Of a stretch of 48,225 nt of DNA, positions 8,270-16,706 are shown one piece after another. Source of the stretch: Flavobacteriales bacterium (lineage in GTDB: Bacteria; Bacteroidota; Bacteroidia; Flavobacteriales_C; GCA-002722245). Both the position numbers and the translations under genes were made by a program. Numbering within the stretch: the first letter of the stretch is position 1; the number at the start of each line of letters is the position of its first letter. The stretch spans positions 1 through 48,225 of the forward strand of contig JAHEZL010000004.1 of NCBI GenBank assembly GCA_023251095.1. Reading direction: 5' to 3'. The notes under the pieces are model-generated. The model saw only the letters and a program-made list of their open reading frames with translations, searched no databases and had not been told where the DNA came from.

Positions 8270-10060
8270 TTAATCATTCAACTTCAACACCGCCATAAAC
8301 GCTTCCTGCGGGATCTCTACACTTCCCACCTGACGCATTTTCTTCTTTCCTTCTTTTTGCTTTTCAAGTAATTTTCTTTTTCGGGAAATATCACCACCAT
8401 AACATTTAGCGGTAACGTCTTTACGCAAAGCCTTCAAGGTTTCGCGTGAAATAATTTTAGCGCCAATGGCAGCTTGTATCGGAATTTCAAATTGCTGGCG
8501 TGGGATCAGCTCTTTTAATTTAGCGCAAATCTTTTTGCCAAAGTTGTAGGCGTTGTCGGTGTGAATCAATGCTGATAAGGCATCCACCACTTCGTTGTTC
8601 ATTAAGATGTCCACCTTTACCAGATTACTTCTTTTGTATTCTGAAGGATAATAATCGAATGAAGCATAGCCTTTCGATATGGATTTCAATCTGTCGTAAA
8701 AGTCAAAAACAATTTCACTTAAAGGCATTTCAAAGCTCAATTCCACACGGTCGGTAGTGAGGTAAACCTGATTGGTGAGCATTCCTCTTTTTTCAATAGC
8801 AAGGTTCATTATGGCACCAACGTATTCCGCTTTTGTGATCACCTGCGATTTAATCATTGGCTCTTCCACATAATCCAAATGATTGGGAGAAGGCAATTCT
8901 GTTGGGTTATTTACAATTATTTTTTCTCCTTTTGTGGTGTAAGCAATGTAGGATACGTTGGGAACAGTAGTGAGTACGTTCATGTTGAACTCACGCTCCA
9001 AACGCTCCTGAATGATTTCCATGTGTAGCATTCCTAAAAATCCGCAACGGAAGCCGAAGCCTAGTGCAGCAGAGGATTCCAGCTCAAAGGTGAGGGAAGC
9101 ATCGTTGAGTTGCAGGCGCTCCATAGAATCACGGAGCTCTTCGTAATCTTCAGTATCTACAGGGTAAATTCCCGCAAAGACCATTGGTTTCACATCTTCA
9201 AAACCATCGATGGCTTTTTCGCAGGGACGTTCTTTATTGGTAATGGTATCACCCACTTTTACATCTTTCGCCACTTTAATACCCGAGATGATATAACCTA
9301 CATCACCTGTTTTAACCACATCGCGCGGTTCTTGTTTGAGTCGCAAAACCCCAATTTCATCTGCGTTGTATTCCTTGCCTGTATTCACAAATTTAACGGG
9401 ATCACCTTTTCGGATTTCTCCGTTGATCACTTTAAAATAAGCTTCAATACCGCGGAAAGGATTGTATAGAGAATCAAAAATTAAGGCTTGAAAAGGAGCA
9501 GCAGGATCGCCAACTGGTGCGGGAACACGATTGATGATGGCAGCTAAAATATCCATCACGCCCATTCCTGTTTTGCCTGAAGCAGAAAGAATATCTTCGC
9601 GTTTGCAGCCAATTAAATCAACAATTTGATCTTTCACTTCCTCAGGATTGGCACTGGGAAGATCAATTTTATTTAAAACGGGAATAATTTCTAAATCATT
9701 TCCCAAAGCGAGGTAAAGGTTGGAAATGGTTTGGGCCTGAATTCCCTGAGCAGCATCAACAATCAATAAAGCACCTTCGCAAGCGGCGATGGAACGCGAT
9801 ACTTCGTAGGAAAAATCAACGTGGCCGGGAGTATCAATGAGATTTAAAACATATTTTTTGCCTTCAAAAGTGTAATCCATTTGAATGGCGTGACTTTTAA
9901 TAGTGATACCGCGCTCGCGCTCAATGTCCATATCGTCAAGGGTTTGTGCAACCAAATTCCTTTTGTCGACGGTCCCTGTATATTCCAGCAATCTGTCGGC
10001 CAGGGTGCTTTTACCGTGATCGATGTGTGCGATAATGCAAAAATTTCTAATGTTCTCCAT
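8270..10060 (-). CDS. lepA: Elongation factor 4 (LepA)
   Basis: A 596-residue ribosome-associated GTPase that back-translocates or remodels stalled or assembling ribosomes. The G1 motif [14 protein letters not shown] is at residues 10-23. Switch and G3 motifs ([24 protein letters not shown]) and G4 (NKIDLP) follow. The LepA-specific C-terminal domain ends with [25 protein letters not shown], whose distal part is the conserved basic tail. The length is typical. It is transcribed alone, convergent with the upstream cassette; a TACTTTTG box lies 25 nt before the ATG. Confidence 0.98.
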   Translation of the reverse strand: MENIRNFCIIAHIDHGKSTLADRLLEYTGTVDKRNLVAQTLDDMDIERERGITIKSHAIQMDYTFEGKKYVLNLIDTPGHVDFSYEVSRSIAACEGALLIVDAAQGIQAQTISNLYLALGNDLEIIPVLNKIDLPSANPEEVKDQIVDLIGCKREDILSASGKTGMGVMDILAAIINRVPAPVGDPAAPFQALIFDSLYNPFRGIEAYFKVINGEIRKGDPVKFVNTGKEYNADEIGVLRLKQEPRDVVKTGDVGYIISGIKVAKDVKVGDTITNKERPCEKAIDGFEDVKPMVFAGIYPVDTEDYEELRDSMERLQLNDASLTFELESSAALGFGFRCGFLGMLHMEIIQERLEREFNMNVLTTVPNVSYIAYTTKGEKIIVNNPTELPSPNHLDYVEEPMIKSQVITKAEYVGAIMNLAIEKRGMLTNQVYLTTDRVELSFEMPLSEIVFDFYDRLKSISKGYASFDYYPSEYKRSNLVKVDILMNNEVVDALSALIHTDNAYNFGKKICAKLKELIPRQQFEIPIQAAIGAKIISRETLKALRKDVTAKCYGGDISRKRKLLEKQKEGKKKMRQVGSVEIPQEAFMAVLKLND

Positions 10061-10084
10061 GTTTCTCCTCTGACTTTAGGTTCG

Positions 10085-10092
10085 CAAAAGTA
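10085..10092 (-). promoter_or_regulatory. Candidate -7 box for lepA
   Basis: Read on the minus strand this is TACTTTTG, matching the Bacteroidota -7 consensus TAnnTTTG, about 25 nt upstream of the lepA ATG. No convincing -33 TTG box was found at the expected distance, so this is a half-supported promoter. Confidence 0.4.
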
Positions 10093-10148
10093 AGAATTTT
10101 AAATCTGCCTATCGTTATCTATATTTACGGCTCTAAAAAAATATTTTC

Positions 10149-11102
10149 GTGAAGGTAATTGACCATCTCAACAAGGCGAAATCCACGCTTTTTTCATTTG
10201 AAATTCTTCCTCCTCTTAGAGGGAAAGGAATCAGCGCAATATATGAAGGAATTGATCCTTTGATTGAATTCAATCCGTCTTTCATTAATGTGACTTATCA
10301 CAGGGAAGAATATGTTTATAAAGAGAGAGAGAAGGGCTACCTGGAAAAAATTGCCGTTAAAAAGCGACCGGGTACTGTTGGGATTTGTGCCGCCATTCAA
10401 TACAAATACAAGATAGATGCCGTGCCTCACTTGATTTGCGGAGGTTTTAGCAAAGAAGAAACAGAGAATGCTTTGATCGATTTATACTTTTTAGGAATCG
10501 ACAATGTGTTGGCTTTAAGAGGCGATCCTTTGAAGTCGGAAGGCAATTTTTCACCTGAGCCTAACGGACACGCGCATGCGGTGGATTTAGTACGACAAAT
10601 AGTAGAATTAAATACAGGAAGATACCAGGAAGAGGATTTGAAAAATCCTACAGCCACTGATTTTTGTATTGGTGTAGCGGGTTATCCTGAAAAACATTTT
10701 GAGAGTCCGAACCCTAACATGGATCTTCAATACGTGAAAGATAAAGTAGATGCCGGTGCTGAATATATCGTTACGCAGTTGTTTTACGACAATCAGAAAT
10801 ATTTCTCTTTTGTAGAGCGCTGTCGTGCTGCAGGCATTACTGTTCCTATCATTCCGGGGATGAAACCGATTACCACTTTGAATCATATTAAAATGTTGCC
10901 GCGTACTTTCTTTATTGATTTTCCGGATGCATTGATGGCTGAATTGCACAAATGCAAACATGATGATCAAGTGAAGGAAGTGGGGATTGAATGGTGTATA
11001 CAGCAAAGTAAAGAATTGAAAAAAAATGGAGTGCCTGCGTTGCATTTTTATACGATGGGAAAATCGGAGGCGACGAAGAGGATAGTGAAAGAGATTTTTT
11101 AA
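10149..11102 (+). CDS. metF: Methylenetetrahydrofolate reductase [NAD(P)H]
   Basis: A 317-residue FAD enzyme that reduces 5,10-methylene-THF to 5-methyl-THF for methionine synthesis. Family motifs seen are FSFEILPP near the N-terminus, FINVTYH, the NVLALRGDP loop, GVAGYPEKH, and the FAD/folate region AEYIVTQLFYDNQ with VPIIPGMKPI. The length matches bacterial MetF. The start is GTG at 10149, read as Met. It is divergent from lepA and shares an 88-nt intergenic region with it. A cluster of palindromes and a terminator follow. Confidence 0.96.
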   Translation: MKVIDHLNKAKSTLFSFEILPPLRGKGISAIYEGIDPLIEFNPSFINVTYHREEYVYKEREKGYLEKIAVKKRPGTVGICAAIQYKYKIDAVPHLICGGFSKEETENALIDLYFLGIDNVLALRGDPLKSEGNFSPEPNGHAHAVDLVRQIVELNTGRYQEEDLKNPTATDFCIGVAGYPEKHFESPNPNMDLQYVKDKVDAGAEYIVTQLFYDNQKYFSFVERCRAAGITVPIIPGMKPITTLNHIKMLPRTFFIDFPDALMAELHKCKHDDQVKEVGIEWCIQQSKELKKNGVPALHFYTMGKSEATKRIVKEIF

Positions 11103-11114
11103 ATTTTATTTTGT

Positions 11115-11207
11115 CTTCTTTTAAAAGAAGCAAATCGATACTTTTTGTCTTGAAACAAAAAGTATCCAAAAAATTCAAGAGCTAAGACCTGCCTGCCGGC
11201 AGGCAGG
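11115..11207. repeat. Cluster of three palindromes after metF
   Basis: Three foldback sequences follow one another. The first is a 16-nt perfect palindrome at 11115-11130 (CTTCTTTTAAAAGAAG). The second is a 12-bp stem, 11137-11148 with 11155-11166 (GATACTTTTTGT, loop CTTGAA). The third is a 20-nt perfect palindrome at 11188-11207 centred on CTGCCGGCAG. The combination resembles dispersed non-coding elements of Bacteroidota. Translation of it gives the artefactual peptide LPAGRQ, often seen in spurious gene calls. Confidence 0.7.
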
Positions 11208-11313
11208 GATGCTGCCACCGCACAAAAAATCTTTCGCACGCCCTCCTTCAGCTGACGGATCGGGCCTTCGTACGAAGTTACCTGCCCATTCTCTGACAAG
11301 GTTGCTGTAAAAC

Positions 11314-11346
11314 AAAAAAAGCTCCTCTTTTCAGAGAAGCTTTTTC
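11314..11346. terminator. Bidirectional terminator between metF and the lipoprotein gene
   Basis: A run of A, the stem AAAAAGCTcCTCT / AGAGaAGCTTTTT with a short TTTC loop, then a run of T. The structure is near-symmetric, so it can end both plus-strand metF transcripts and the minus-strand transcript of the 11367-12230 gene. Confidence 0.75.
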
Positions 11347-11366
11347 AAAAAAAAACATTTTATATT

Positions 11367-12230
11367 TTAATTGTGAATCACCACTGTAGTATCGCTACCG
11401 GTTCCGCCATCACCGCTACCGCCGCCGCCTGAGCCACCACCATCGGGAGGCCAGTTGCCAACGAGGTAATAGTCGTTGTACCAAATCACAAAAGACTGAT
11501 ACAAAACATCGGGTGCATTTTCGTCGAGGGTGTAATCGTAAATAATGTCGAGTAAAGTTCCTTCTACATCGGTGTAATAAATAGTACCAAAATCGCAGCT
11601 GAATAATTTATCACCTTGCTGGAAATAAGCAAAAGCTTGTTGGTAGCTTACAGCAACCAAGGCGTTGTTGTGACAAACTTTCATTGTTGGTACAGGCGTT
11701 GGTGGAGGTGTCACCACAACTGTGCAGTTGTTTGTACCCTTTCTCCATTTTCCACAACGGTAATAATCGTAATACCAGATGTTGAATGCGCGTTGGATCA
11801 CTTCATCAGGATCTCCTTTCAGTTTTTTATTTAAAATTATTTTATCTAAAAAACATTGCAACTCATCATAAGTTATTCCTTTGGTGGCATCACAGGAAAA
11901 CAGTAAATCGGTGCTGTGTTCTTTTAAGTGACTAAAAAGTGCACATAAGGAAATGCTTACCAATTGTCCGTTGTGACAGATCGTTGCTTTTTTACCGTGA
12001 TTTTTACGATGTGTTTTTCTATGGATGCAACTTACTGTTGAAGTGCAATTGTAACGAACAACTTTGCTTCCGTTTTTCATGCTCAACGTTGATGCATCGT
12101 CTTCTTCTTCAGTAGATGTGATTTCTTTTTTATTGTCATTGTTAGTAGCAGGCGGTGTTTCTTTTTTACAAGCCGCAAACATTAAATTCAAGATGAATAG
12201 CGTGGCTATCCATCGCATTGGTGTTTTCAT
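11367..12230 (-). CDS. Lipoprotein with two internal CHN...LFSCD repeats
   Basis: A 287-residue protein of unknown function. The signal peptide ends in a lipobox (MFAAC), so it is probably an envelope lipoprotein, followed by a Thr/Asn/Glu-rich linker. Two homologous units follow. The first runs from C85 (CHNGQLVSIS) to LLFSCD (C113) and FNIWYYDYYRCGKW. The second runs from C186 (CHNNALVAVS) to KLFSCD (C212) and FVIWYNDYYLVGNW. Their cysteine pairs are similarly spaced (28 and 26 residues). A His/Lys-rich patch precedes unit one and a Gly-rich tail ends the protein. CHxG...C units occur in other secreted Bacteroidota proteins. It follows the second cellulase gene by 31 nt, so it may be cotranscribed and act with the cellulases. 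Confidence 0.8.
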   Translation of the reverse strand: MKTPMRWIATLFILNLMFAACKKETPPATNNDNKKEITSTEEEDDASTLSMKNGSKVVRYNCTSTVSCIHRKTHRKNHGKKATICHNGQLVSISLCALFSHLKEHSTDLLFSCDATKGITYDELQCFLDKIILNKKLKGDPDEVIQRAFNIWYYDYYRCGKWRKGTNNCTVVVTPPPTPVPTMKVCHNNALVAVSYQQAFAYFQQGDKLFSCDFGTIYYTDVEGTLLDIIYDYTLDENAPDVLYQSFVIWYNDYYLVGNWPPDGGGSGGGGSGDGGTGSDTTVVIHN

Positions 12231-12261
12231 TTGATGTAGTTTAAATTAAGATTACAATTTT

Positions 12262-13884
12262 TCATTCTTTTAATATTTTGTAAGTCGTTAGTGATTTTGC
12301 ATTGCTCAATTGCAAAAAATAAATTCCCGTCGGCCAGTTATTGCCCACTTCTAAAATGTTGTTAGTGATCGCCGCCGAATAAATTATTTTTCCTAAAGCG
12401 TCGCTTATCGTGATGGAATTTTTTTCGTTTGGATTTAATCCGTTGAGCTGAATGGTATTTGTAAACGGATTGGGTGCAATGCTTAAATCAGTAGGATTAT
12501 TAACGATTATAGCATTGTCGCTTTGCGGACCAAACTGCATCCAGTTGATGTTGAATCCACCTTTGGTGCAATACAAAGTAATGTCCTGAACACCTGATGT
12601 AAAAAGCTCTACATCTTTTGAAACTGTAGTCCACGTCTGCCACCCATTTGTTTTCCCCACATCCACAGTACACAAAAGTGTAGAGCCATTTTTTAATTGA
12701 AATTGTCCGCCGCCATTCATGGAAGCTACCCTGAACTGCACGGTGTAAATTCCTACCGAATCAACCCTGCAGATATATTTCATGTAATCTGCAGGATCGA
12801 TGTAGCCTATGTTATAGCCCTTATCGGTATCGGTACATTTTTCCGACATCACGCCCAGTTTTGAGCAATAGTTGCTTGCTTTAATTCTGGAGCGGATATT
12901 CAGTGTATCGCAAATTTTTGGTTTTGGAGTATCGATGGAATCGTACCAGTGAATCACCATATCGCGCACTATGGTTCCTGATTCGGTAAGGTCGGTAGAA
13001 TCCCAATCTCCTTTAATATTTGCACCCGGGTTGAGTGCCGAAGAAGGTTCATCTTTGGTGTACACCGACCAGTTGGCGTTGCTCAACTGATTTTTTTTCA
13101 TGAAGTTTCTCCACAAATAAAATTCATCCATATCGGGAGGCGATTGCCAGAATCCCCATTCTGTTACAAAAAGAGGAAGTCCTTTATCGATGGCAGCAGT
13201 GGCTTTGTCGCGCAGCGATTGCGTATGCATGGGCACATAAAAATGCAGCGTGTAAGCAATGTTGTCATAACCCACAATAGGATCGTTGGCGGCAACATCA
13301 ACATCCTGCGACCAGTTAGGGGTACCCACAATAATCATGTTGTCGGGATCAATGGCGCGGATGGAATCAATGACTTGTAAAGCGTAAGGTTTAATCACCG
13401 TCGACCAGGAAACCGCCAGAGGTTCATTAAAAATTTCATACATCACATTGGGGTATGTGCCGTATTTGGTGGCCATTTCCTGGAAGAAAGCAACAGATTG
13501 TGCGGTGTGTTTAAAAGCATTTTCTTCGTGCCAGTCGATGAGCACATAAATTCCTTCAGCGATGCAAGCATCCACCACAGTAAATACTTTTTGTTTTTCT
13601 GTTGCAGGATTGGTGAGGTATCCGCCACTGGGTTCAATGCCTACAGGAATTCTAACCAAACCCGATTTCCAATCCTTTTTCAGCCACTTCACCACATCGG
13701 CATTGCAAAATTCTCCGGCCCAGTTGGACCAGAATAAACTGTTGCCGGAAATGCTGAAAGCTTGTCCGCTGGAATCCACAACCTTATTTCCCTTTGTGGT
13801 AAGGAGGCCGTGTTGATCCACTATCGACTGGCTAAAGGCCGTCGCAGTGAAAAATAAAATCATCGTGGTTAAAACATTTTTCAT
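12262..13884 (-). CDS. GH5 cellulase with CBM6-like domain and T9SS type A sorting signal
   Basis: A 540-residue secreted endo-beta-1,4-glucanase. It has a signal peptide (about residues 1-18) and a GH5 domain (about 20-310) resembling subfamily 2: GNSLFWSNWAGE, LIDWHEENA, the acid/base E154 in FNEP and the nucleophile E242 in FVTEWGFW. A CBM6-like beta-sandwich follows (about 325-445: RVASMNGGGQF, GWQTWTTVS, GGFNINWMQFG). The C-terminal type A sorting domain (about 460-540) contains IAPNPFTN and PTGIYFLQL. The product would cross the outer membrane by T9SS and act on cellulose or mixed-linkage glucans. It is the second of two tandem paralogues, 144 nt after the first. Confidence 0.95.
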   Translation of the reverse strand: MKNVLTTMILFFTATAFSQSIVDQHGLLTTKGNKVVDSSGQAFSISGNSLFWSNWAGEFCNADVVKWLKKDWKSGLVRIPVGIEPSGGYLTNPATEKQKVFTVVDACIAEGIYVLIDWHEENAFKHTAQSVAFFQEMATKYGTYPNVMYEIFNEPLAVSWSTVIKPYALQVIDSIRAIDPDNMIIVGTPNWSQDVDVAANDPIVGYDNIAYTLHFYVPMHTQSLRDKATAAIDKGLPLFVTEWGFWQSPPDMDEFYLWRNFMKKNQLSNANWSVYTKDEPSSALNPGANIKGDWDSTDLTESGTIVRDMVIHWYDSIDTPKPKICDTLNIRSRIKASNYCSKLGVMSEKCTDTDKGYNIGYIDPADYMKYICRVDSVGIYTVQFRVASMNGGGQFQLKNGSTLLCTVDVGKTNGWQTWTTVSKDVELFTSGVQDITLYCTKGGFNINWMQFGPQSDNAIIVNNPTDLSIAPNPFTNTIQLNGLNPNEKNSITISDALGKIIYSAAITNNILEVGNNWPTGIYFLQLSNAKSLTTYKILKE

Positions 13885-14028
13885 TTTTTTTCTTTTTTCC
13901 GTTGAATGAAGAGGAAAGAGCTGACTTAATTTTGCAAGTTGGAACAGGATCCGACTTTACTAAAATACACTCCCACATGTGCGACAGATTTCCTCTTCTG
14001 GGGTAAATATTCAACTAGGGTTTGGTCA

Positions 14029-15642
14029 TTAATTTTTAATCATTTTAAAAGAGTTAGTATAATTGTCGCCATTCACTTTGATGAAGTAAATTCCTGTTTG
14101 CCATTCTTCACCAATTTGCATTTGCTGTTGATTCACCGAAGCAGAATAAATTATTTTTCCTAAAGCGTCCCATACTATAACAGAAGCATTTTGCGGGAGT
14201 TGGTTCAGGGAAAAATTATTGGTAAAAGGGTTGGGTGAAAGAGAAATTCCGCTTTGTTCCAGAGCATTTAAATTTGTAACCACTTTTGGTACAAACTGAA
14301 AAAAGTTGATGTTGAAACCGCCGGCAGTGGCTACTAAATCGATGTCCTGATCTCCTGCTGCCAGAGTGATATCTTTCGTCACGGTACTCCATGTTTGCCA
14401 TCCGCCTGTAGCGGGAACATCAATGCTTCCTAAAATATTTCCACCGCTTTTAATATCAATTTTTCCGCCGCCGTTCATTGATGCTATGCGTAAATTAAGC
14501 GTGTATATACCGGGAGAAGTAACGGAGCAGGTGTAAGAAATAAAGTCGGAAGCATCAATGTATCCAATATTTTCTCCACCCTCGGTACAGGTTTCCAGTT
14601 GTATTCCCGACATGGTGCAATATTTCTCAGCTTCAATTTTTGATTCTATTAAATTGTTGTTGCAATTTCCGGGAGTGCCATACCAGTTGAGTACCATGTC
14701 TTTCACAATTTTTCCGGCGTCGGTGAGTTGGCTTTCCGACCATCCGCCTTTTGAACTTGCGCCCGATTTTAATATGGAAGAAACTTCCACTTTGGTGTTT
14801 ACCGACCAGTTGGCGTTGCTTAAATTATTGCCTTTCATGAAATCTTTCCAGGCATTGAATTCGCCCATGTGTAAAGGATTTTCCCAAAATCCCCATTCGG
14901 TTACAAAAAGTGCGATGCCTTGGTTCATGGCGTATGAAGCTTTGTCGCGCAACCACTGACTGTGCATTGGAATGTAAAAATGTAAAGTGTAAGCGATATT
15001 GGCGTAGCCCGTGATACGGTCGTTGGCGGCAGCATCAACATCCTGCGACCAGTTGGGTGTTCCCACGATGATCATGTTGTCGGGATCAATGGCGCGGATA
15101 GCCTGAATCACTTGTAAGGCGTAAGGCTTAATGTCATTGCTCCAGGAGATGGCCAATGGTTCATTAAACAGTTCATACATCACGTTAGGATAGCTTCCGT
15201 ATTTGGTGGCCATTTCTTTGAAGAAAGCAACGGATTGCGCGGTATGTGTATTTGCGGTGTGATCATGCCAATCGATGATGACATACAATCCCGCAGCAAT
15301 ACAAGCATCTACCACGGCAAACACTTTTACTTTTTCAGCAGCAGGATTATCAAGATACGCGCCCGATGGTTCAACGCCCATGGCGATTCTTACCAATCCC
15401 GAATGCCAGTCTGTTTTCAACCAGTTTACTAAATCGGCATTGCAATATTCCCCCGCCCAGTTGGTCCAGAATAAACTGTTTCCCGATACACTGAAAGGCT
15501 TTCCGTTTTTATCAATAATTGAACTTCCGCTTGTTGTAAGCAAGCCATGCTGCGCAACTAAATTCTGACTGAATGATTCTCTGATACAGAAGATCATGAC
15601 AGTAATGATGACTACGATTTTAAATAGTTTTTTCATAAGCAA
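14029..15642 (-). CDS. GH5 cellulase paralogue with CBM6-like domain and T9SS type A sorting signal
   Basis: A 537-residue paralogue of the adjacent cellulase, colinear and plainly similar along its whole length, so the pair is a tandem duplication. The signal peptide is about 7 residues longer. The catalytic residues are E161 (FNEP) and E249 (FVTEWGFW). DWHDHTANTHTAQS replaces the neighbour's DWHEENAFKHTAQS, a substrate-cleft difference. The CBM6-like unit (about 330-450: RIASMNGGGKID, GGFNINFFQF) and type A sorting domain (LSPNPFTN, TGIYFIKVNG) are intact. A GH5_2-like endoglucanase activity is inferred. It is likely controlled by the HTCS regulator encoded upstream. Confidence 0.95.
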   Translation of the reverse strand: MLMKKLFKIVVIITVMIFCIRESFSQNLVAQHGLLTTSGSSIIDKNGKPFSVSGNSLFWTNWAGEYCNADLVNWLKTDWHSGLVRIAMGVEPSGAYLDNPAAEKVKVFAVVDACIAAGLYVIIDWHDHTANTHTAQSVAFFKEMATKYGSYPNVMYELFNEPLAISWSNDIKPYALQVIQAIRAIDPDNMIIVGTPNWSQDVDAAANDRITGYANIAYTLHFYIPMHSQWLRDKASYAMNQGIALFVTEWGFWENPLHMGEFNAWKDFMKGNNLSNANWSVNTKVEVSSILKSGASSKGGWSESQLTDAGKIVKDMVLNWYGTPGNCNNNLIESKIEAEKYCTMSGIQLETCTEGGENIGYIDASDFISYTCSVTSPGIYTLNLRIASMNGGGKIDIKSGGNILGSIDVPATGGWQTWSTVTKDITLAAGDQDIDLVATAGGFNINFFQFVPKVVTNLNALEQSGISLSPNPFTNNFSLNQLPQNASVIVWDALGKIIYSASVNQQQMQIGEEWQTGIYFIKVNGDNYTNSFKMIKN

Positions 15643-15823
15643 TTTAGGTTAAGGTTAAAGTAAATGTCCCGCAACCAAATTAGCTATGTATCTGAATAAC
15701 AGTTTATTTTAGCGTTCATCAGCCTTATCTCAGCGTGTTAAGCTGTGATATGTCATGAGGGAAGAAGGGAGGGTTTTTGCGACTGAAATATTGTGAGGTG
15801 TCCACTTTTAGGAAAGGGTATTT

Positions 15824-15893
15824 GTAGAGACGGAAGATTTTCCGTCTCAGAATATGCTTGACATTATTAAGACGCAAAATTTTGCGTCTCTAC
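15824..15893. repeat. Double foldback element (GTAGAGACG family)
   Basis: The outer arms GTAGAGACG (15824-15832) and CGTCTCTAC (15885-15893) are exact reverse complements. Inside are two small hairpins: GAGACGGAA...TTCCGTCTC (15826-15847) and GACGCAAAATTTTGCGTC (15871-15888). Such GTAGAGACG palindromes recur in intergenic DNA of this phylum. It lies 11 nt downstream of the stop of the 15905-16618 gene and upstream of the first cellulase, so it may also terminate the upstream transcript. Confidence 0.65.
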
Positions 15894-15904
15894 TTAAGAT
15901 TTCT

Positions 15905-16618
15905 TTAAATCCTATACCCTATCCCCAACTTAACCTGGAAATTGTTTGGGAATATTGTTAATGAATAACTTTCTGCGCTTTGATTTTGCGTTGATGGATT
16001 GTCAATCACACTGTTTTGCATTTGAGCTTTACACAGTGAAATGGGCAGTGAAAAATGAACAAAAGCATTTTTGTAAACGTTCCAATCGAAGCCGGGTTCA
16101 ATTTGTAAGAAAGAAGAAATGGTGTTATCGTGGGTTGAAAATGCAATTGCATTGGTTGGCAGATATAAATTGTAAGTCCAATTCATTAAGATGCCCGGCG
16201 CGATGAGCGGTTTTATTTTCCAGTTTTTCGATTTGAATAATGCAAAAGCATATTTGTATTTCATGCCCATGGAAAAAGAATAAAGATTATTTCCTTCTTG
16301 TATTATTGTGGTTGATGAATTGTTTTGAAGGCTTGCTTTTCTTTGTGTGTCGGACCAGGATAAATTAGTTAATTCTATTTCCTGATAATTTCCGGTTTTT
16401 CCGAGGAAGGCAAAGGCAGGGGAAAATTTACTGAGGTAAAAATACTTATTGTCTACAGTATAAGTAGAGAGGCTTGCCGGACTGTAATTGGTTAATGTTG
16501 TTTGATCCAATTGAAGTCCGCTGTATAGTTTTAATTGAAAATGTTTTTTATCGTCTTGTGCAGATAAAGAAATGCTAATTAATAACAAAGCAATTAAAGG
16601 GATGTTTTTGATTTTCAT
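15905..16618 (-). CDS. Probable outer-membrane or secreted beta-barrel-like protein
   Basis: A 237-residue protein that I cannot assign to a named family. It has a clear signal peptide (MKIKNIPLIALLLISISLSAQ). Alternating amphipathic strands follow (HFQLKLYSGLQL, YQEIELTNLSW, LYSFSMGMKYKYAF, IKPLIAPGILMNW, QVKLGIGYRI), ending in a beta-signal-like C-terminus. This fits a small outer-membrane barrel. It lies 88 nt downstream of the HTCS gene and upstream of the cellulases on the same strand, so a role in the glucan locus (uptake or envelope adaptation) is possible but unproven. Confidence 0.7.
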   Translation of the reverse strand: MKIKNIPLIALLLISISLSAQDDKKHFQLKLYSGLQLDQTTLTNYSPASLSTYTVDNKYFYLSKFSPAFAFLGKTGNYQEIELTNLSWSDTQRKASLQNNSSTTIIQEGNNLYSFSMGMKYKYAFALFKSKNWKIKPLIAPGILMNWTYNLYLPTNAIAFSTHDNTISSFLQIEPGFDWNVYKNAFVHFSLPISLCKAQMQNSVIDNPSTQNQSAESYSLTIFPNNFQVKLGIGYRI

Positions 16619-16706
16619 AAGAAAGAATTTTAGTTGGCTGAGAGCATCAACGCAAGTGAATTCATCTTATTATGTATGGAAGCGGATTGAAGGATGTTTA
16701 ATTTCT

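Noticed and set aside
10608-11045. 145-residue minus-strand open frame
   Set aside because: Fully antisense to metF, which is certain.
11099-11299. 66-residue minus-strand reading frame containing SLPAGRQ
   Set aside because: It is a translation of the palindromic element after metF, with no family match or coding signature.
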